Positions 34,169 to 45,946 of a stretch of 64,000 nt of DNA are shown here, piece by piece. The notes beneath the pieces were generated by a model. That model ran no database searches. It was not told the origin of the DNA and saw nothing but the letters and a program-made list of their open reading frames with translations. Every line of letters starts with the position of its first letter. The first letter of the stretch is position 1. This DNA is from Clostridiaceae bacterium. Lineage in GTDB: Bacteria; Bacillota; Clostridia; Lachnospirales; Lachnospiraceae. Where the stretch lies: assembly GCA_902362725.1 (NCBI GenBank), contig CABIXM010000002.1, positions 188,340-252,339 of the forward strand. Direction: 5' to 3'. Both the position numbers and the translations under genes were made by a program.

Positions 34169-35341
34169 ATGAAACGATTACGTCCTGATTACTATGAACA
34201 TTTTACCTGCATCGCCGGAGCCTGTCCAATTACCTGCTGTCAGGAATGGAAAATCGCTGTGGATGACGACACCGCCAAGCGCTGGAAGAAGCTGGCTCCC
34301 CCGGCTGATGTGGAGGAACAGAAGAAAAATCTGAATGCTTATACGATACACAAGGACGGCGAACGGGTCATCAGACTGACCCCGGAACACAAATGTCCGT
34401 TTTTAAATTCAGATAAGTTATGTAAACTTGTATGTACCTATGATGACACAGTGCTTTCCAGGACCTGCCAGGATTTTCCCCGGGAGCTTCTGCGGTTCCG
34501 TACCCACGAAGAGGAAAGCCTGATGGCTGCTTGTCCGGCGGTGTTGGATATCTGGCGGGAGCTGGAGACGCTTTCCTTCCCCTCTCCCGCGCCGGAGGAT
34601 CTGACCTCTGAACAAGCCCGGCTTCTGTTCCGGCTGCGTTCTGCGAGCATCCGCCTGCTGGACTTAAGCCACCAGGCGCCGGAAAAGGATACCCCGGAGC
34701 AGGCCCTCCTGGAGCTCTCCTATATCCTTCAGGAATTAAATCGGAGCGATGCTCTGGACGAGGCTCATATTACAGAATACTACTCCGACCATTCCCGTGC
34801 CCAGCTCCGCGACGCCATCGCCAATATCGATCTGCCGCCCCTGGACACTCTGGACGAGTGCAACGAGCTTTTACAGGATCTGGCTGTGAATTACCGGAAA
34901 GAAGGCCTGTATTCCGGCTATCTGGAACCGATTATCCAGCTGGCAGAGAAACTTTACGAGGGCTGCAACGAAGAGGATCTGCTCCGCCATTGGAATACGT
35001 TCCGGCAGGATTTTACTACCTGGCGCCCCTTATTGTTCCATTACCTGGAAAATGAGCTCTACTCCGGTCTCCTGCTCCCCGGCAGCGACCTCACGCTCAC
35101 AACGCTGCTTCTCCATCTGGAATGGATCGTCCTGACCTATGCCGTCATCCGCCACAGCCTGTTCCTGGCCTGGCTTCAGGGCGGCAGGCAGCCACTTTCC
35201 TACGAGACCGTCCGGAACTACATTGTCATCCTGAACCGTATGACCGGCTACAACGAGGACGACGTCTTCGAATATCTGGCAAACAGCTTCGAAGACCCGC
35301 TCTGGGACTGGGGCTATTTCGCCCTGATCCTCGGCCATTAA
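34169..35341 (+). CDS. FliB-like protein (flagellin lysine-N-methylase family)
   Basis: The 390-residue protein has the cysteine-rich N-terminus of the FliB family: YYEHFTCIAGACPITCCQEW (residues about 7-26) and KCPFLNSDKLCKLVC with TCQDFPR (about 78-112), probably a metal or Fe-S site. The rest is helical. FliB of Salmonella methylates lysines on flagellin; clostridial homologues are often found without flagellar genes, and none are present here, so the target may differ. The ATG at 34169 has GGGAG upstream. Confidence 0.82.
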   Translation: MKRLRPDYYEHFTCIAGACPITCCQEWKIAVDDDTAKRWKKLAPPADVEEQKKNLNAYTIHKDGERVIRLTPEHKCPFLNSDKLCKLVCTYDDTVLSRTCQDFPRELLRFRTHEEESLMAACPAVLDIWRELETLSFPSPAPEDLTSEQARLLFRLRSASIRLLDLSHQAPEKDTPEQALLELSYILQELNRSDALDEAHITEYYSDHSRAQLRDAIANIDLPPLDTLDECNELLQDLAVNYRKEGLYSGYLEPIIQLAEKLYEGCNEEDLLRHWNTFRQDFTTWRPLLFHYLENELYSGLLLPGSDLTLTTLLLHLEWIVLTYAVIRHSLFLAWLQGGRQPLSYETVRNYIVILNRMTGYNEDDVFEYLANSFEDPLWDWGYFALILGH

Positions 35342-35453
35342 GCTTTGTAAGCCTTCTCTGATTTTTTTCGGAAGCTTTACAATCTCTTTACACAAATACA
35401 CCTGAAACCTAACAAACACCTCCTATACTGTCAACTATAGAGAGGTGTTTATT

Positions 35454-35684
35454 ATGAGAACAAAATCTACGATTGAAAAAGTTATGTATCTAATTACCTT
35501 TGCAGGCATTATCACAGCAAATGTATCTTCCATCCTGTTCGGCGTCCATGTAATGCATCCGGCTTTCCTGGCAGGTGTGCTCATCGCAGTTATCGGCGTC
35601 AACGGCGTACTGCTTTTGAAGCACCCGTCCTTCCAGATACATCATATTTCCGAGAATTCCAACTGGATTCATTATGTAGACTGA
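35454..35684 (+). CDS. Small two-helix membrane protein of unknown function
   Basis: The 76-residue protein begins MRTKSTIEKVMYLITFAGII and has two hydrophobic segments (about 10-27 and 38-56), then a polar tail HHISENSNWIHYVD. The ATG at 35454 has AGAGAGG eight bases upstream; an ATG three codons earlier overlaps that site. The ribosome site can pair with ACACCTCC just upstream (35417-35424), which might limit translation. A plus-strand terminator follows. No family recognised. Confidence 0.65.
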   Translation: MRTKSTIEKVMYLITFAGIITANVSSILFGVHVMHPAFLAGVLIAVIGVNGVLLLKHPSFQIHHISENSNWIHYVD

Positions 35685-35716
35685 CATCCTGCCCGGGATA
35701 TAATTCCAAACATTCT

Positions 35717-35772
35717 CGCATCCCCCGTATCTCCACTGTCCGCAGTGTGAAATCGGGTGGGTGCGTTTTTTA
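35717..35772 (+). terminator. Terminator of the small membrane protein gene
   Basis: CGCA-CCC... stem with an inner CACTG/CAGTG pair, closed by GTGCG and followed by TTTTTT on the plus strand. Confidence 0.8.
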
Positions 35773-35780
35773 TTGCATTA

Positions 35781-35822
35781 AAAAAAACTGCTGTCTCACA
35801 TTTTCGTGAAACAGCAGTTTTC
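35781..35822 (-). terminator. Terminator of rpoC
   Basis: AAAACTGCTGT and its complement (arms about 35785-35795 and 35811-35821), followed on the minus strand by a run of at least seven T. Confidence 0.9.
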
Positions 35823-35852
35823 TAATGCATCCTTTATCTCTGATACAGGCTC

Positions 35853-38800
35853 TTATAACTCAACCGGCTCTTCGGTCTCCTCTGCCTCTACAGCAGTCTC
35901 ATCCTCAGCTCCGTCCTCGGTCAGATCCAGACTTTCATCCAGATCGATGTCCTCATCGAAATCCAGCTCAGCCTCTTCGTCCATATCGGTATCCAGTTTT
36001 ACGTTCTGATAACGCTTCATACCGGTTCCGGCAGGAATCAGCTTACCAATCAGTACGTTCTCCTTCAGACCGATCAACGGGTCAACCTTACCCTTGATAG
36101 CAGCCTCTGTCAGAACCTTGGTAGTCTCCTGGAAGGACGCTGCAGACAGGAAGGAGTTGGTAGCCAGAGATGCCTTGGTGATACCAAGCATAATCTGCTT
36201 TCCTTCTGCGGGCTGCTTGCCCTCTGCGATCAGACGCTCATTGGCATCCTCGTACTCCAGAATATCTACCAGTGTACCCGGCAGGAACTCAGAATCTCCG
36301 TTGTCCTCGATACGAATCTTCTTCAGCATCTGGTGTACCAGCATCTCGATATGCTTGTCGGCGATTTCTACACCCTGCAGACGGTATACACGCTGAACCT
36401 CACGGATCATGTAATCCTGTACGGCGCGTACGCCCTTGATCTTCAGGATATCGTGGGGGTTCACGCTACCTTCGGTCAGCTCGTCGCCGGCCTCCAGTAC
36501 CTGTCCGTCCTGAACCTTGATACGGGAACCGTAAGGAATCAGATATACCTTGGACTCTCCGTCTGCGGCTGTCACCTGAATCTCACGCTTCTTCTTAGTA
36601 TCCAGAATGGTAACGGTTCCGGCGATCTCTGTGATGATCGCAAGTCCCTTCGGCTTTCTTGCCTCGAAAAGCTCCTCGACACGGGGAAGACCCTGTGTGA
36701 TATCTCCACCTGCGACACCGCCGCTGTGGAAGGTTCTCATGGTCAGCTGGGTACCCGGCTCACCGATAGACTGTGCCGCGATGATACCGACTGCCTCACC
36801 TACCTGTACGGCCTCACCGGTAGCCATGTTCGCGCCGTAGCACTTCGCGCATACACCGATGTGTGATTTACAGGTCAGGATGGTACGGATCTTCAGGCTG
36901 TCAATGGGGTTGCCGTCCTTATCTACGCCATTTTTCATAATAGCGGCTGCACGTCTCGGCGTAATCATATGATTTGCCTTAACGAGTACATTGCCGTCCT
37001 TGTCGTATACCGTCTCGCACGCAAAACGTCCGGTAATACGATCCTGCAGGCTCTCGATCTCTTCCTTGCCGTCCATAAAGGCTTTTACTACCATGCCCGG
37101 GATCTCACCCTTGCCCTCGCAGCAGTCTACCTCGCGGACAATCAGATCCTGAGATACATCTACCATTCGACGGGTCAGGTAACCGGAGTCTGCGGTACGC
37201 AGAGCGGTATCGGACATACCCTTTCGTGCTCCATGCGCTGACATGAAATACTCCAGAACGTCCAGACCCTCACGGAAGTTAGACTTGATAGGAAGCTCGA
37301 TGGTGTGACCGGTGGTATCGGCCATCAGTCCACGCATACCGGCCAGCTGCTTGATCTGCTTGTCAGAACCACGGGCTCCGGAGTCAGCCATCATGTAGAT
37401 GTTGTTGTAACGATCCAGACCGTCCAGCAGCGCCTTGGTCAGGATAGCGTCGGTGTCCTTCCAGGTCTCTACAACCTCTTTGTAACGCTCTTCCTCGGTA
37501 ATCAGACCACGCTTATAGTTACGGGTAATCTTATCTACGGTATCCTGTGCCTTTTTGATCAGCTCCGGCTTCTCAGGCGGCACGGTCATGTCGGAAATGG
37601 ATACGGTCATAGCCGCACGGGTGGAATACTTGTATCCCATCGCCTTGATATCGTCCAGTACCTCTGCGGTTCTGGTGGCTCCGTGGGTATTGATAACCTT
37701 CTCCAGGATCTGCTTCAGACCCTTCTTGCCTACGTGGAAATCGACTTCCAGTACCAGCTCATTGCCCGGAATCGTACGGTCTACGAAGCCCAGATCCTGC
37801 GGCAGAATCTCGTTAAAGAGGAAACGGCCCAGGGTAGATTCTACGATACCGGTCATCTCGGTTCCGTCAGCCAGGGTTCTGGTTACGCGGACCTTGATTC
37901 TGGACTGCAGACGGATGACTTTATTCTCATAAGCCAGGATGGCTTCGTTCAGGTTCTTGAAGAACTTGCCTTCGCCTTCGCTTCCCGGACGCTCCTGGGT
38001 CAGATAATAGATACCAAGGACCATATCCTGGGACGGAACGGCTACAGGACCGCCGTCAGACGGCTTCAGCAGGTTGTTCGGAGAGAGCAGCAGGAAACGA
38101 CACTCCGCCTGTGCCTCTACGGACAGGGGAAGATGCACTGCCATCTGGTCTCCGTCGAAGTCCGCGTTGAACGCGGTACAAACCAGCGGATGCAGCTTGA
38201 TAGCCTTACCCTCTACCAGAATCGGCTCGAAGGCCTGGATACCAAGACGATGCAGGGTAGGAGCACGGTTCAGCATAACCGGATGCTCTTTGATGACGTC
38301 TTCCAGTACATCCCATACCTCCGGCTGTACCTGACGCTCTACCATTTTCTTTGCGCTCTTGATGTTGTGCGCGGTACCGTTCTGTACCAGCTCCTTCATA
38401 ACGAAGGGCTTGAACAGCTCGATGGCCATCTCCTTCGGGAGACCGCACTGATAAATCTTCAGCTCCGGACCAACGACGATAACGGAACGTCCGGAATAGT
38501 CAACACGCTTACCCAGAAGATTCTGACGGAAACGTCCGGATTTACCCTTCAGCATGTCAGACAGGGACTTCAGCGCTCTGTTGCCCGGGCCGGTAACAGG
38601 ACGGCCACGGCGTCCGTTGTCGATCAGCGCGTCTACCGCTTCCTGCAGCATACGCTTCTCGTTGCGGACGATGATATCCGGTGCTCCCAGCTCGAGGAGG
38701 CGGGTCAGTCGGTTATTTCTGTTGATAATTCTGCGGTACAGGTCGTTCAGGTCGGAGGTGGCGAAACGGCCGCCATCCAGCTGTACCATGGGGCGCAGAT

Positions 38801-39533
38801 CGGGCGGGATAACCGGAACCGCATCCAGAATCATCCACTCCGGCTTGTTACCGGACTCGCGGAAGGCCTCTACGACCTCCAGACGCTTGATGATACGGGC
38901 ACGTTTCTGTCCGCTGGCGTCCTTCAGGCCTGCTTTCAGTTCTACGGACTCCTTCTCCAGATCGATGGCCTGCAGCAGCTCTTTGATGGACTCTGCTCCC
39001 ATGCCTACCCGGAAACGATTGCCGTACTTCTCACGCATATCCTGATACTCTTTTTCAGACAGTACCTGCTTGTACTGAAGCTCGGTATCGCCTGCGTCCA
39101 GTACAATATAGGATGCGAAGTACAGGACCTTCTCCAGTGTACGGGGAGACAGGTCAAGGATCAGTCCCATACGGCTGGGAATGCCCTTGAAGTACCAGAT
39201 ATGAGACACCGGAGCAGCCAGCTCAATGTGGCCCATACGCTCACGGCGGACGTTAGACTTTGTAACCTCTACTCCACAACGGTCGCAGACTACGCCTTTA
39301 TAGCGAATCTTTTTATACTTTCCGCAGTGGCACTCCCAGTCCTTGCTGGGTCCGAAGATTCGTTCACAGAATAAGCCGTCTTTTTCCGGTTTCAGGGTTC
39401 TGTAATTAATGGTTTCAGGCTTTTTAACCTCGCCTCTGGACCACTCCCGGATCTTCTCCGGGGACGCAAGTCCGATACGAATCGCGTCAAATGTCATCGG
39501 CTGGTATACAGCCTGATTCGTTGTTTCTGGCAT
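35853..39533 (-). CDS. rpoC: RNA polymerase beta' subunit
   Basis: The 1226-residue protein is the clamp and active-site half of RNA polymerase. It has the N-terminal zinc ribbon (about 57-75; [20 protein letters not shown]), the Mg2+-binding [12 protein letters not shown] (about 448-459), the bridge-helix region, and a second zinc site near [13 protein letters not shown] (about 865). Length matches Firmicutes RpoC. The C-terminus is a very acidic tail ([17 protein letters not shown]). The ATG at 39533 follows GGAAGGGAG; a GTG at 39542 was not used. It is 17 bases after rpoB. Confidence 0.98.
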   Translation of the reverse strand: MPETTNQAVYQPMTFDAIRIGLASPEKIREWSRGEVKKPETINYRTLKPEKDGLFCERIFGPSKDWECHCGKYKKIRYKGVVCDRCGVEVTKSNVRRERMGHIELAAPVSHIWYFKGIPSRMGLILDLSPRTLEKVLYFASYIVLDAGDTELQYKQVLSEKEYQDMREKYGNRFRVGMGAESIKELLQAIDLEKESVELKAGLKDASGQKRARIIKRLEVVEAFRESGNKPEWMILDAVPVIPPDLRPMVQLDGGRFATSDLNDLYRRIINRNNRLTRLLELGAPDIIVRNEKRMLQEAVDALIDNGRRGRPVTGPGNRALKSLSDMLKGKSGRFRQNLLGKRVDYSGRSVIVVGPELKIYQCGLPKEMAIELFKPFVMKELVQNGTAHNIKSAKKMVERQVQPEVWDVLEDVIKEHPVMLNRAPTLHRLGIQAFEPILVEGKAIKLHPLVCTAFNADFDGDQMAVHLPLSVEAQAECRFLLLSPNNLLKPSDGGPVAVPSQDMVLGIYYLTQERPGSEGEGKFFKNLNEAILAYENKVIRLQSRIKVRVTRTLADGTEMTGIVESTLGRFLFNEILPQDLGFVDRTIPGNELVLEVDFHVGKKGLKQILEKVINTHGATRTAEVLDDIKAMGYKYSTRAAMTVSISDMTVPPEKPELIKKAQDTVDKITRNYKRGLITEEERYKEVVETWKDTDAILTKALLDGLDRYNNIYMMADSGARGSDKQIKQLAGMRGLMADTTGHTIELPIKSNFREGLDVLEYFMSAHGARKGMSDTALRTADSGYLTRRMVDVSQDLIVREVDCCEGKGEIPGMVVKAFMDGKEEIESLQDRITGRFACETVYDKDGNVLVKANHMITPRRAAAIMKNGVDKDGNPIDSLKIRTILTCKSHIGVCAKCYGANMATGEAVQVGEAVGIIAAQSIGEPGTQLTMRTFHSGGVAGGDITQGLPRVEELFEARKPKGLAIITEIAGTVTILDTKKKREIQVTAADGESKVYLIPYGSRIKVQDGQVLEAGDELTEGSVNPHDILKIKGVRAVQDYMIREVQRVYRLQGVEIADKHIEMLVHQMLKKIRIEDNGDSEFLPGTLVDILEYEDANERLIAEGKQPAEGKQIMLGITKASLATNSFLSAASFQETTKVLTEAAIKGKVDPLIGLKENVLIGKLIPAGTGMKRYQNVKLDTDMDEEAELDFDEDIDLDESLDLTEDGAEDETAVEAEETEEPVEL

Positions 39534-39550
39534 GAATGGCACTCCCTTCC

Positions 39551-42500
39551 TTATTCTTCTTCAAAATCTCCGTCGAAATCAGAGAAATCCTCGTCTGAAT
39601 CGTCCGGATCCTCCTCTATGTCAACCAGTTCTCCGTCGTCAGCGAACTCCTGCTTGCTGAAACCGTAGTCGCCGTAGGAATCCTCATCGTCCTTAAAGCG
39701 GCGGTCTCCCTCAATGATAGAGCGCAGGTCGGTGCTCTCGCCATACTCACTGGTCTCCATGATCTCGACCTCTGTATTGTCATCCCGCAGTACGCGAACA
39801 TCCAGTCCCAGAGACTGAAGCTCTTTTAAGAGTACCTTGAATGACTCGGGAATACCCGGCTTCGGAATATTGTCGCCCTTGATAATGGCCTCGTAGGTCT
39901 TCACACGTCCGATGACATCGTCAGACTTCATGGTCAGGATCTCCTGCAGGGTGTAAGATGCGCCGTAGGCCTCCAGAGCCCACACCTCCATCTCTCCGAA
40001 ACGCTGTCCACCGAACTGTGCCTTACCACCCAGCGGCTGCTGAGTAACCAGGGAGTACGGTCCTGTGGAACGGGCATGAATCTTATCGTCTACCAGGTGA
40101 TGCAGCTTCAGGTAATGCATGTGACCGATGGTTACAGCGCCATCAAAGTACTCGCCTGTACGTCCGTCACGCAGCCGCACCTTACCATCTCTGGAAATCG
40201 GAACGCCCTTCCAGAGCTTTCTGTGTTCACGGTTCTCATCCAGATACTGTGTTACTTCCGGAAGCAGTTCCTCACCGTGCTTTCCAAGGAAAGTCTCGCC
40301 AGCCCAGGGCTTGCCGTCTGCTGTGGTCTCCTCGCCTTTTTCCTTCCACTCTGCCGCTTCGGCATCGTCAAACGGAAGATTTACATAATCATTTGCCAAA
40401 TCCAGTGTATCCATGATATCGCTCTCGTTCGCGCCGGAGAATACCGGTGTGGATACATTGAAGCCAAGGGCCTTTGCTGCCAGGCTTAAGTGAATCTCCA
40501 GGACCTGGCCGATGTTCATACGGGACGGTACGCCCAGGGGGTTCAGTACGATATCCAGCGGACGGCCGTTGGGCAGGAACGGCATATCCTCTACCGGAAG
40601 TACACGGGAAACGACACCCTTGTTTCCGTGACGGCCTGCCATCTTATCTCCTACGGAGATCTTACGCTTCTGAGCGATGTAGATACGTACGGACTGATTT
40701 ACACCCGGAGACAGCTCGTCGCCGTTCTCTCTGGTAAATACCTTGGCGTCTACGACGATACCATACTCGCCGTGGGGTACCTTCAGGGAGGTATCACGCA
40801 CCTCGCGGGCCTTCTCACCGAAGATGGCGCGCAACAGTCTCTCCTCAGCGGTCAGCTCAGTCTCTCCCTTCGGAGTAACCTTACCTACCAGAATATCGCC
40901 TGCGCGGACCTCTGCGCCGATGCGGATAATTCCGCGCTCGTCCAGATCCTTCAGCGCATCGTCACCTACACCCGGAACGTCTCTTGTAATCTCTTCCGGT
41001 CCCAGCTTGGTATCACGGGCTTCTGCCTCATATTCCTCGATATGGATAGAGGTATATACATCATCTTCTACCAGACGCTCGCTAAGAAGTACGGCGTCCT
41101 CATAGTTGTAACCTTCCCAGGTCATAAATCCGATCAGCGGGTTCTTACCGAGCGCCAGCTCTCCGCCGGAGGTGGAAGGACCATCCGCGATGACATCGCC
41201 CTTCTTTACCTTGTCGCCCTTGAATACCACCGGTCTCTGGTTGTAGCAGTTGCTCTGGTTGCTTCGGGAGAACTTAGTCAGACGATATACGTCCTTGGTT
41301 CCGTCGTCGCACTTGATGGTGATCTCATTGGATACGGAACGCTCTACCACACCGTCGTGCTTTGCTACTACGCACACACCGGAGTCTACTGCAGTCTTTA
41401 CTTCAATACCGGTACCTACGACCGGAGCCTCTGTGGTCAGAAGCGGTACAGCCTGACGCTGCATGTTGGATCCCATCAGCGCACGGTTCGCGTCGTCGTT
41501 CTGCAGGAACGGAATCAACGCGGTAGCCACAGAGAATACCATTCGCGGAGACACGTCCATGTAATCGAACATGGAACGCTCATACTCCTGAGTCTCCTCA
41601 CGGTAACGACCGGATACATTCTTATGAATGAAGTGTCCTTCTTCATCCAGAGGCTCATTTGCCTGCGCTACATGGTAGTTATCCTCTTCATCAGCGGTCA
41701 TGTAGACTACTTCGTCTGTGACGCGCGGATTCTTCGGATCCTCTTTGTCAATCTTTCTGTACGGCGTCTCGATGAAACCGTACTCGTTAATTCTCGCATA
41801 GGATGCCAGCGAGTTGATCAGACCGATGTTCGGTCCCTCAGGGGTCTCGATGGGGCACATTCTTCCGTAATGGGAGTAATGTACGTCTCGAACCTCGAAT
41901 CCTGCACGGTCTCTGGACAGACCGCCCGGTCCCAGTGCGGACAGACGACGCTTGTGTGTCAGCTCGCCCAGCGGATTGTTCTGGTCCATGAACTGAGACA
42001 GCTGGGAAGATCCGAAGAACTCCTTCACTGCTGCAGTGACCGGCTTGATATTGATCAGGGACTGCGGTGTGATGTTGTCCTGATCCTGGGTGGTCATACG
42101 CTCGCGTACGGTACGCTCCATTCTGGAGAGACCGATACGGTACTGGTTCTGAAGCAGCTCGCCAACCGCACGGATACGACGGTTGCCCAGATGGTCGATA
42201 TCGTCCTCATTACCGATACCATACTCCAGGTGCAGGTTGTAGTTGATGGAAGCAATGATGTCTTCCTTGGTAATATGCTTCGGAATCAGATCGTGGATCT
42301 CACGCTTAATCGCTTCCTTGATATCCTCGGTACTTTCATTTTCTTCCAGTATCTTTTTCAGAGCCGGATAATATACTAATTCTGTAATACCCAGTTCCTC
42401 CGGATCCACATCCACATAATGACGCAGATCTACCATCATACTGGAGATAACGCGGACGTCGCGCTCCTCGGTCTGAATCATAACGAACGGTACCGCTGCG

Positions 42501-43477
42501 TTCTGGATCTCATCTGCCAGCTCACGGGTTACCTCGGTGCCTGCCTCAGCCAGGATCTCTCCGGTCTGGGTATCTACCACATCCTCAGCCAGCACATGGC
42601 CGGTGATACGGTTGCGAAGCATCAGCTTCTTATTGAACTTATAGCGTCCTACCTTCGCCAGATCATATCTTCTCGGATCGAAGAACATGCTCATGATCAG
42701 GCTCTCTGCGCTGTCCACGGCCAGCGGCTCACCCGGACGAATCTTCTTATACAGCTCCAGAAGACCTTCCTGATAGCTCTCTGCGGTATCCTTGGCCAGA
42801 GTTGCCAGGATCTTCGGCTCCTCACCGAACAGATCGATGATCTCCGGATTCGTTCCGTAACCCAGAGCACGAACCAGAACGGTTACCGGAACCTTTCTGG
42901 TACGGTCTACACGTACATAAAATACATCGTTGGAATCTGTCTCATACTCCAGCCATGCACCACGGTTCGGGATAACGGTACAGGAGTAAAGGCCTTTTCC
43001 TAATTTATCATGATCAATCGCATAGTAAATTCCGGGGGAACGAACGAGCTGGCTGACGATAACACGTTCTGCGCCATTGATCACGAATGTACCTGTCTCC
43101 GTCATCAGCGGCAGGTCACCCATGAAAATCTCGTGTTCATTGATTTCATCTGTCTCTTTATTATAAAGACGTACTTTTACCTTCAGGGGAGCTGCGAATG
43201 TCGCATCTCTTTCTTTGCATTCTTCGATGGTGTACTTGAGATCATCCTCACCGGTGCAGAGCGTGAAGTCTACAAAATCCAGACTCAGATGTCCGCTGTA
43301 ATCGGCGATGGGAGAGATGTCATCGAACACTTCTCGAAGACCTTCCCGAAGGAACCAATCATAGGAATCCTTCTGGACCTCAATGAGGTTCGGCATCTCC
43401 AGGACTTCTTTCTGCCTGGAATAGCTCATTCTGAAGTTCTTACCGGTTGTGACCGGACGTATTCTGTTCTTTTCCAT
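39551..43477 (-). CDS. rpoB: RNA polymerase beta subunit
   Basis: The 1308-residue catalytic subunit shows the rifampicin-binding cluster with sensitive-type residues ([20 protein letters not shown], about 505-524), [31 protein letters not shown] (about 965), and the C-terminal [20 protein letters not shown]. The C-terminus is long and acidic (ending [12 protein letters not shown]). It is transcribed from a strong promoter about 165 bases upstream, apart from rplJL. Confidence 0.98.
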   Translation of the reverse strand: MEKNRIRPVTTGKNFRMSYSRQKEVLEMPNLIEVQKDSYDWFLREGLREVFDDISPIADYSGHLSLDFVDFTLCTGEDDLKYTIEECKERDATFAAPLKVKVRLYNKETDEINEHEIFMGDLPLMTETGTFVINGAERVIVSQLVRSPGIYYAIDHDKLGKGLYSCTVIPNRGAWLEYETDSNDVFYVRVDRTRKVPVTVLVRALGYGTNPEIIDLFGEEPKILATLAKDTAESYQEGLLELYKKIRPGEPLAVDSAESLIMSMFFDPRRYDLAKVGRYKFNKKLMLRNRITGHVLAEDVVDTQTGEILAEAGTEVTRELADEIQNAAVPFVMIQTEERDVRVISSMMVDLRHYVDVDPEELGITELVYYPALKKILEENESTEDIKEAIKREIHDLIPKHITKEDIIASINYNLHLEYGIGNEDDIDHLGNRRIRAVGELLQNQYRIGLSRMERTVRERMTTQDQDNITPQSLINIKPVTAAVKEFFGSSQLSQFMDQNNPLGELTHKRRLSALGPGGLSRDRAGFEVRDVHYSHYGRMCPIETPEGPNIGLINSLASYARINEYGFIETPYRKIDKEDPKNPRVTDEVVYMTADEEDNYHVAQANEPLDEEGHFIHKNVSGRYREETQEYERSMFDYMDVSPRMVFSVATALIPFLQNDDANRALMGSNMQRQAVPLLTTEAPVVGTGIEVKTAVDSGVCVVAKHDGVVERSVSNEITIKCDDGTKDVYRLTKFSRSNQSNCYNQRPVVFKGDKVKKGDVIADGPSTSGGELALGKNPLIGFMTWEGYNYEDAVLLSERLVEDDVYTSIHIEEYEAEARDTKLGPEEITRDVPGVGDDALKDLDERGIIRIGAEVRAGDILVGKVTPKGETELTAEERLLRAIFGEKAREVRDTSLKVPHGEYGIVVDAKVFTRENGDELSPGVNQSVRIYIAQKRKISVGDKMAGRHGNKGVVSRVLPVEDMPFLPNGRPLDIVLNPLGVPSRMNIGQVLEIHLSLAAKALGFNVSTPVFSGANESDIMDTLDLANDYVNLPFDDAEAAEWKEKGEETTADGKPWAGETFLGKHGEELLPEVTQYLDENREHRKLWKGVPISRDGKVRLRDGRTGEYFDGAVTIGHMHYLKLHHLVDDKIHARSTGPYSLVTQQPLGGKAQFGGQRFGEMEVWALEAYGASYTLQEILTMKSDDVIGRVKTYEAIIKGDNIPKPGIPESFKVLLKELQSLGLDVRVLRDDNTEVEIMETSEYGESTDLRSIIEGDRRFKDDEDSYGDYGFSKQEFADDGELVDIEEDPDDSDEDFSDFDGDFEEE

Positions 43478-43639
43478 TGACGTTCACCCCTTATTTAATA
43501 TGGAAGTTAGCTACTATTTTGATAACTGTTCAGTGCATGCACAGTTAGCTTTTGGCTGTACTGAGCTGTTATTTTCGTCATTTTGCACAAAAATGCAAAA
43601 CGAATTCAGAGCCTAGCTCACCACAATAGTGCATCCTAC

Positions 43640-43668
43640 ATGATATCATAAAGAGGTGTGAGTGTCAA
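43640..43668 (-). promoter_or_regulatory. rpoBC promoter
   Basis: TTGACA (43663-43668) and TATCAT (43640-43645) on the minus strand, 17 bases apart. The 43478-43801 gap holds this promoter, a leader of about 155 bases with short inverted repeats, and the rplL terminator. Confidence 0.85.
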
Positions 43669-43757
43669 GCTTTTTTTGTACGTTTTGGAGATTTTTTTCG
43701 AAAATGATTTTGAGGTGATTTGTGAATTTTGGTTATTTTTTTATTGATATTTAAATA

Positions 43758-43784
43758 AGCCGGGCAGATTATCTCTGCCCGGCT
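43758..43784 (-). terminator. Terminator or attenuator after rplL
   Basis: AGCCGGGCAGA and its complement around a five-base loop, followed on the minus strand by TTATTT. It separates rplJL from rpoBC. Confidence 0.8.
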
Positions 43785-43801
43785 CCATAAGTCGTTAAAA
43801 C

Positions 43802-44176
43802 TTATTTCAGGGTTACAGTAGCTCCCTGCTCCTCAAGCTTAGCCTTCAGCTCATCAGCCTCTGCCTTGGAAACGCCCTCTTTTACTACCTTCGGTGCGCC
43901 GTCTACCAGGTCCTTAGCTTCCTTCAGACCCAGACCAGTTACCTCACGGACAACCTTGATAACCTTAACCTTGGAATCTCCAGCGCTTGTCAGCTCTACG
44001 TCGAAGGAATCCTTCTCCTCAGCTGCTGCTGCGCCTTCGCCAGCTGCTGCTACAACAACGCCTGCTGCTGCAGATACACCAAACTCTTCCTCACAAGCCT
44101 TTACCAGCTCGTTCAGCTCTAATACGGATAACTCTTTGATAGCGTCGATAAACTCAGCGGTAGTTAACTTTGCCAT
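43802..44176 (-). CDS. rplL: 50S ribosomal protein L7/L12
   Basis: The 124-residue protein has the N-terminal dimerisation helix (1-35), an Ala/Gly-rich hinge (about 36-56) and the C-terminal factor-binding domain ([20 protein letters not shown]). It forms the flexible stalk that recruits elongation factors. A longer frame exists upstream; the ATG at 44176 follows AGGAGG and gives the normal length. Confidence 0.97.
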   Translation of the reverse strand: MAKLTTAEFIDAIKELSVLELNELVKACEEEFGVSAAAGVVVAAAGEGAAAAEEKDSFDVELTSAGDSKVKVIKVVREVTGLGLKEAKDLVDGAPKVVKEGVSKAEADELKAKLEEQGATVTLK

Positions 44177-44335
44177 TTTATTTTCCTCCTGATTTTTCAT
44201 TTTTAAATTCGTTTTTTTGTTAGTAGAATCACCATGGTCACTAAATTCGCACTGTGCCTTTGACTTGCGTTCATTAAGTGTCCAGGTGGGCGTTTGTACT
44301 AAATTCGTGCTACGCACTCATTAAGTACTCACAGC

Positions 44336-44827
44336 CTATGCCTCCGCCTTGGATTCCGCGATCTGATTGAGAACGCGAGCAAAGTTTGTAATCGGAGACT
44401 GGATGCTGCCAAGCAGCTTGCCAAGAAGCTCTTCTCTTGACGGAACCTTCGCGATCTCAGCCATGCCAGCTGCGTCGTAGTAAGCTCCCTCTACGATACC
44501 GCCCTTGATCTCAAGAGCCGGTGCCTCTTTGCCGAACTTAGCAAGGATACGTGCCGGAGCAGTTGCATCTGTCTTGGAGATAGCAATTGCGTTCGGACCC
44601 TCCAGCTGCGGAGCCAGGCTCTCACAATCTGTTCCCTTGAATGCGAAGTTCATCATCGTATTCTTGTAAACCTTGTAGATAACTCCGTTATCTCTGAGCT
44701 CTTTACGAAGTCTTGTATCCTGCTCTACGGTCAGACCGCAGTACTGAACAAGAACAACGGACTGAGCACCGTCGATATTTGCAGAAATCTCTTCTACAAC
44801 CGGTTTCTTCAGCTCGATTTTTGCCAT
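44336..44827 (-). CDS. rplJ: 50S ribosomal protein L10
   Basis: The 163-residue protein anchors L7/L12 to 23S rRNA. It begins MAKIELKKPVVEEISANI and has the C-terminal helix (about 135-160) that binds L7/L12 dimers. It is preceded by an L10 leader and an attenuator, where L10 can bind its own mRNA, and also by a structured repeat. rplL follows after 159 bases. Confidence 0.97.
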   Translation of the reverse strand: MAKIELKKPVVEEISANIDGAQSVVLVQYCGLTVEQDTRLRKELRDNGVIYKVYKNTMMNFAFKGTDCESLAPQLEGPNAIAISKTDATAPARILAKFGKEAPALEIKGGIVEGAYYDAAGMAEIAKVPSREELLGKLLGSIQSPITNFARVLNQIAESKAEA

Positions 44828-44878
44828 GAGTGGTGTACCTCCTTATTAGTCTATGTGTTCACCAACCCGATATACGAA

Positions 44879-45000
44879 AGAATCCTGCTTGTAGGATTCT
44901 CCGCCTGCGGCGGGTCGCTTCAGCAACATCATTCCGCTCCACCGCAGTGCGATCGAATTTTTATATAACAGGGGATTCCATCCGAATTTCCTGTTATATA
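44879..45000. repeat. Structured dispersed repeat, copy B, in the rplJ leader
   Basis: Same order of elements as copy A: AGAATCCT/AGGATTCT (44879-44900), CCGCC/GGCGG, GGTCGCTTCAGCAACATC, a GTGCGATC segment, and a final dyad TATATAACAGG/CCTGTTATATA (44962-45000) around GGATTCCATCCGAATTT. It lies between the rplJ attenuator and the rplJ start codon. Confidence 0.75.
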
Positions 45001-45126
45001 AAAACCTCTCTATCCGCAAAGACAGAGAGGTTTCGAAAATCATTCAAAGTGAATGCATATCGTCCTCGGCAGGCGTATTCAACTTATGCCTTACGGCACC
45101 TGCTGTCTTCGGGTCGTGTTACATGC
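44996..45126 (-). ncRNA. Ribosomal protein L10 leader with attenuator
   Basis: On the minus strand the leader contains GACAGCAGGTGCCGTAAGGC and GCCTGCCGAGGA (about 45061-45112), which match the L10-leader consensus and are normally bound by L10. It is followed by a terminator stem AACCTCTCT/AGAGAGGTT (45003-45032) and a T-rich run. With the repeat and promoter it accounts for the 44828-45174 gap. Confidence 0.88.
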
Positions 45127-45132
45127 TATGAA

Positions 45133-45161
45133 AGCATAGCATATCTTTTTATGAATGTCAA
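45133..45161 (-). promoter_or_regulatory. rplJL promoter
   Basis: TTGACA (45156-45161) and TATGCT (45133-45138) on the minus strand with a 17-base spacer, starting just before the L10 leader. Confidence 0.8.
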
Positions 45162-45174
45162 CCAATATTTTTGA

Positions 45175-45867
45175 TTAACCAAGCTTTGCTGTGTTCAGTC
45201 TTACGCCCGGTCCCATGGTCGGAGCGATGGTTACGCTCTTCAGGTACTGGCCCTTTACAGCTGCCGGCTTTACCTTATTGATTGCATCGATCAGCGTCTG
45301 GAAGTTGTCCGCTAACTGCTCCTCTGTGAAAGAAGCCTTTCCAATCGGCACGTGGATAATGTTAGTCTTGTCCAGTCGATACTCAATCTTACCAGCTTTG
45401 ATTTCCTGGATAGCCTTGGTAACGTCCATAGTTACAGTTCCGGCCTTCGGGTTCGGCATCAGACCCTTGGGTCCAAGTACACGTCCCAGACGTCCTACAA
45501 CGCCCATCATGTCCGGTGTAGCTACAACTACGTCGAAATCAAGCCATCCTTCGTTCTGGATCTTCGGAACCAGTTCCTCTGCTCCAACGAAATCTGCGCC
45601 TGCTGCCAGTGCCTCATCTGCCTTTGCGTTCTTTGCGAATACCAGCACACGTGCAGTCTTACCAGTTCCGTGCGGAAGTACAACAGCGCCACGGATCTGC
45701 TGATCTGCATGACGTCCGTCACAACCTGTACGGATGTGAGCCTCGATGGTCTCATCAAATTTTGCGGTAGCAAGCTTCTTTACGATAGCTACTGCCTCAT
45801 CTCTATCATACTGAGTCTGTTTGTCGTAGAGCTTAGAAGCCTCAACATACTTCTTTCCATGTTTCAT
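45175..45867 (-). CDS. rplA: 50S ribosomal protein L1
   Basis: The 230-residue protein begins [15 protein letters not shown] and contains the conserved [15 protein letters not shown] and MPNPKAGTV regions. L1 binds 23S rRNA at the exit-site stalk and usually represses its own operon. The ATG at 45867 follows GGAGG; an earlier in-frame start has none. Confidence 0.97.
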   Translation of the reverse strand: MKHGKKYVEASKLYDKQTQYDRDEAVAIVKKLATAKFDETIEAHIRTGCDGRHADQQIRGAVVLPHGTGKTARVLVFAKNAKADEALAAGADFVGAEELVPKIQNEGWLDFDVVVATPDMMGVVGRLGRVLGPKGLMPNPKAGTVTMDVTKAIQEIKAGKIEYRLDKTNIIHVPIGKASFTEEQLADNFQTLIDAINKVKPAAVKGQYLKSVTIAPTMGPGVRLNTAKLG

Positions 45868-45946
45868 ATCAAATAACCTCCTGGTGGTAATTGCGGGATT
45901 CAGGGTTTTCCCTCCCACGTCTGACTTTTGTTATAACAGTTTCGAA

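Noticed and set aside
37305-39374. A 689-codon open frame on the plus strand opposite rpoC
   Set aside because: It is the mirror of rpoC's coding pattern, without ribosome site or recognisable domains; rpoC itself is unmistakable.
40490-42379. A 629-codon open frame on the plus strand opposite rpoB
   Set aside because: It is antisense to the best conserved part of rpoB and has no protein-like features.
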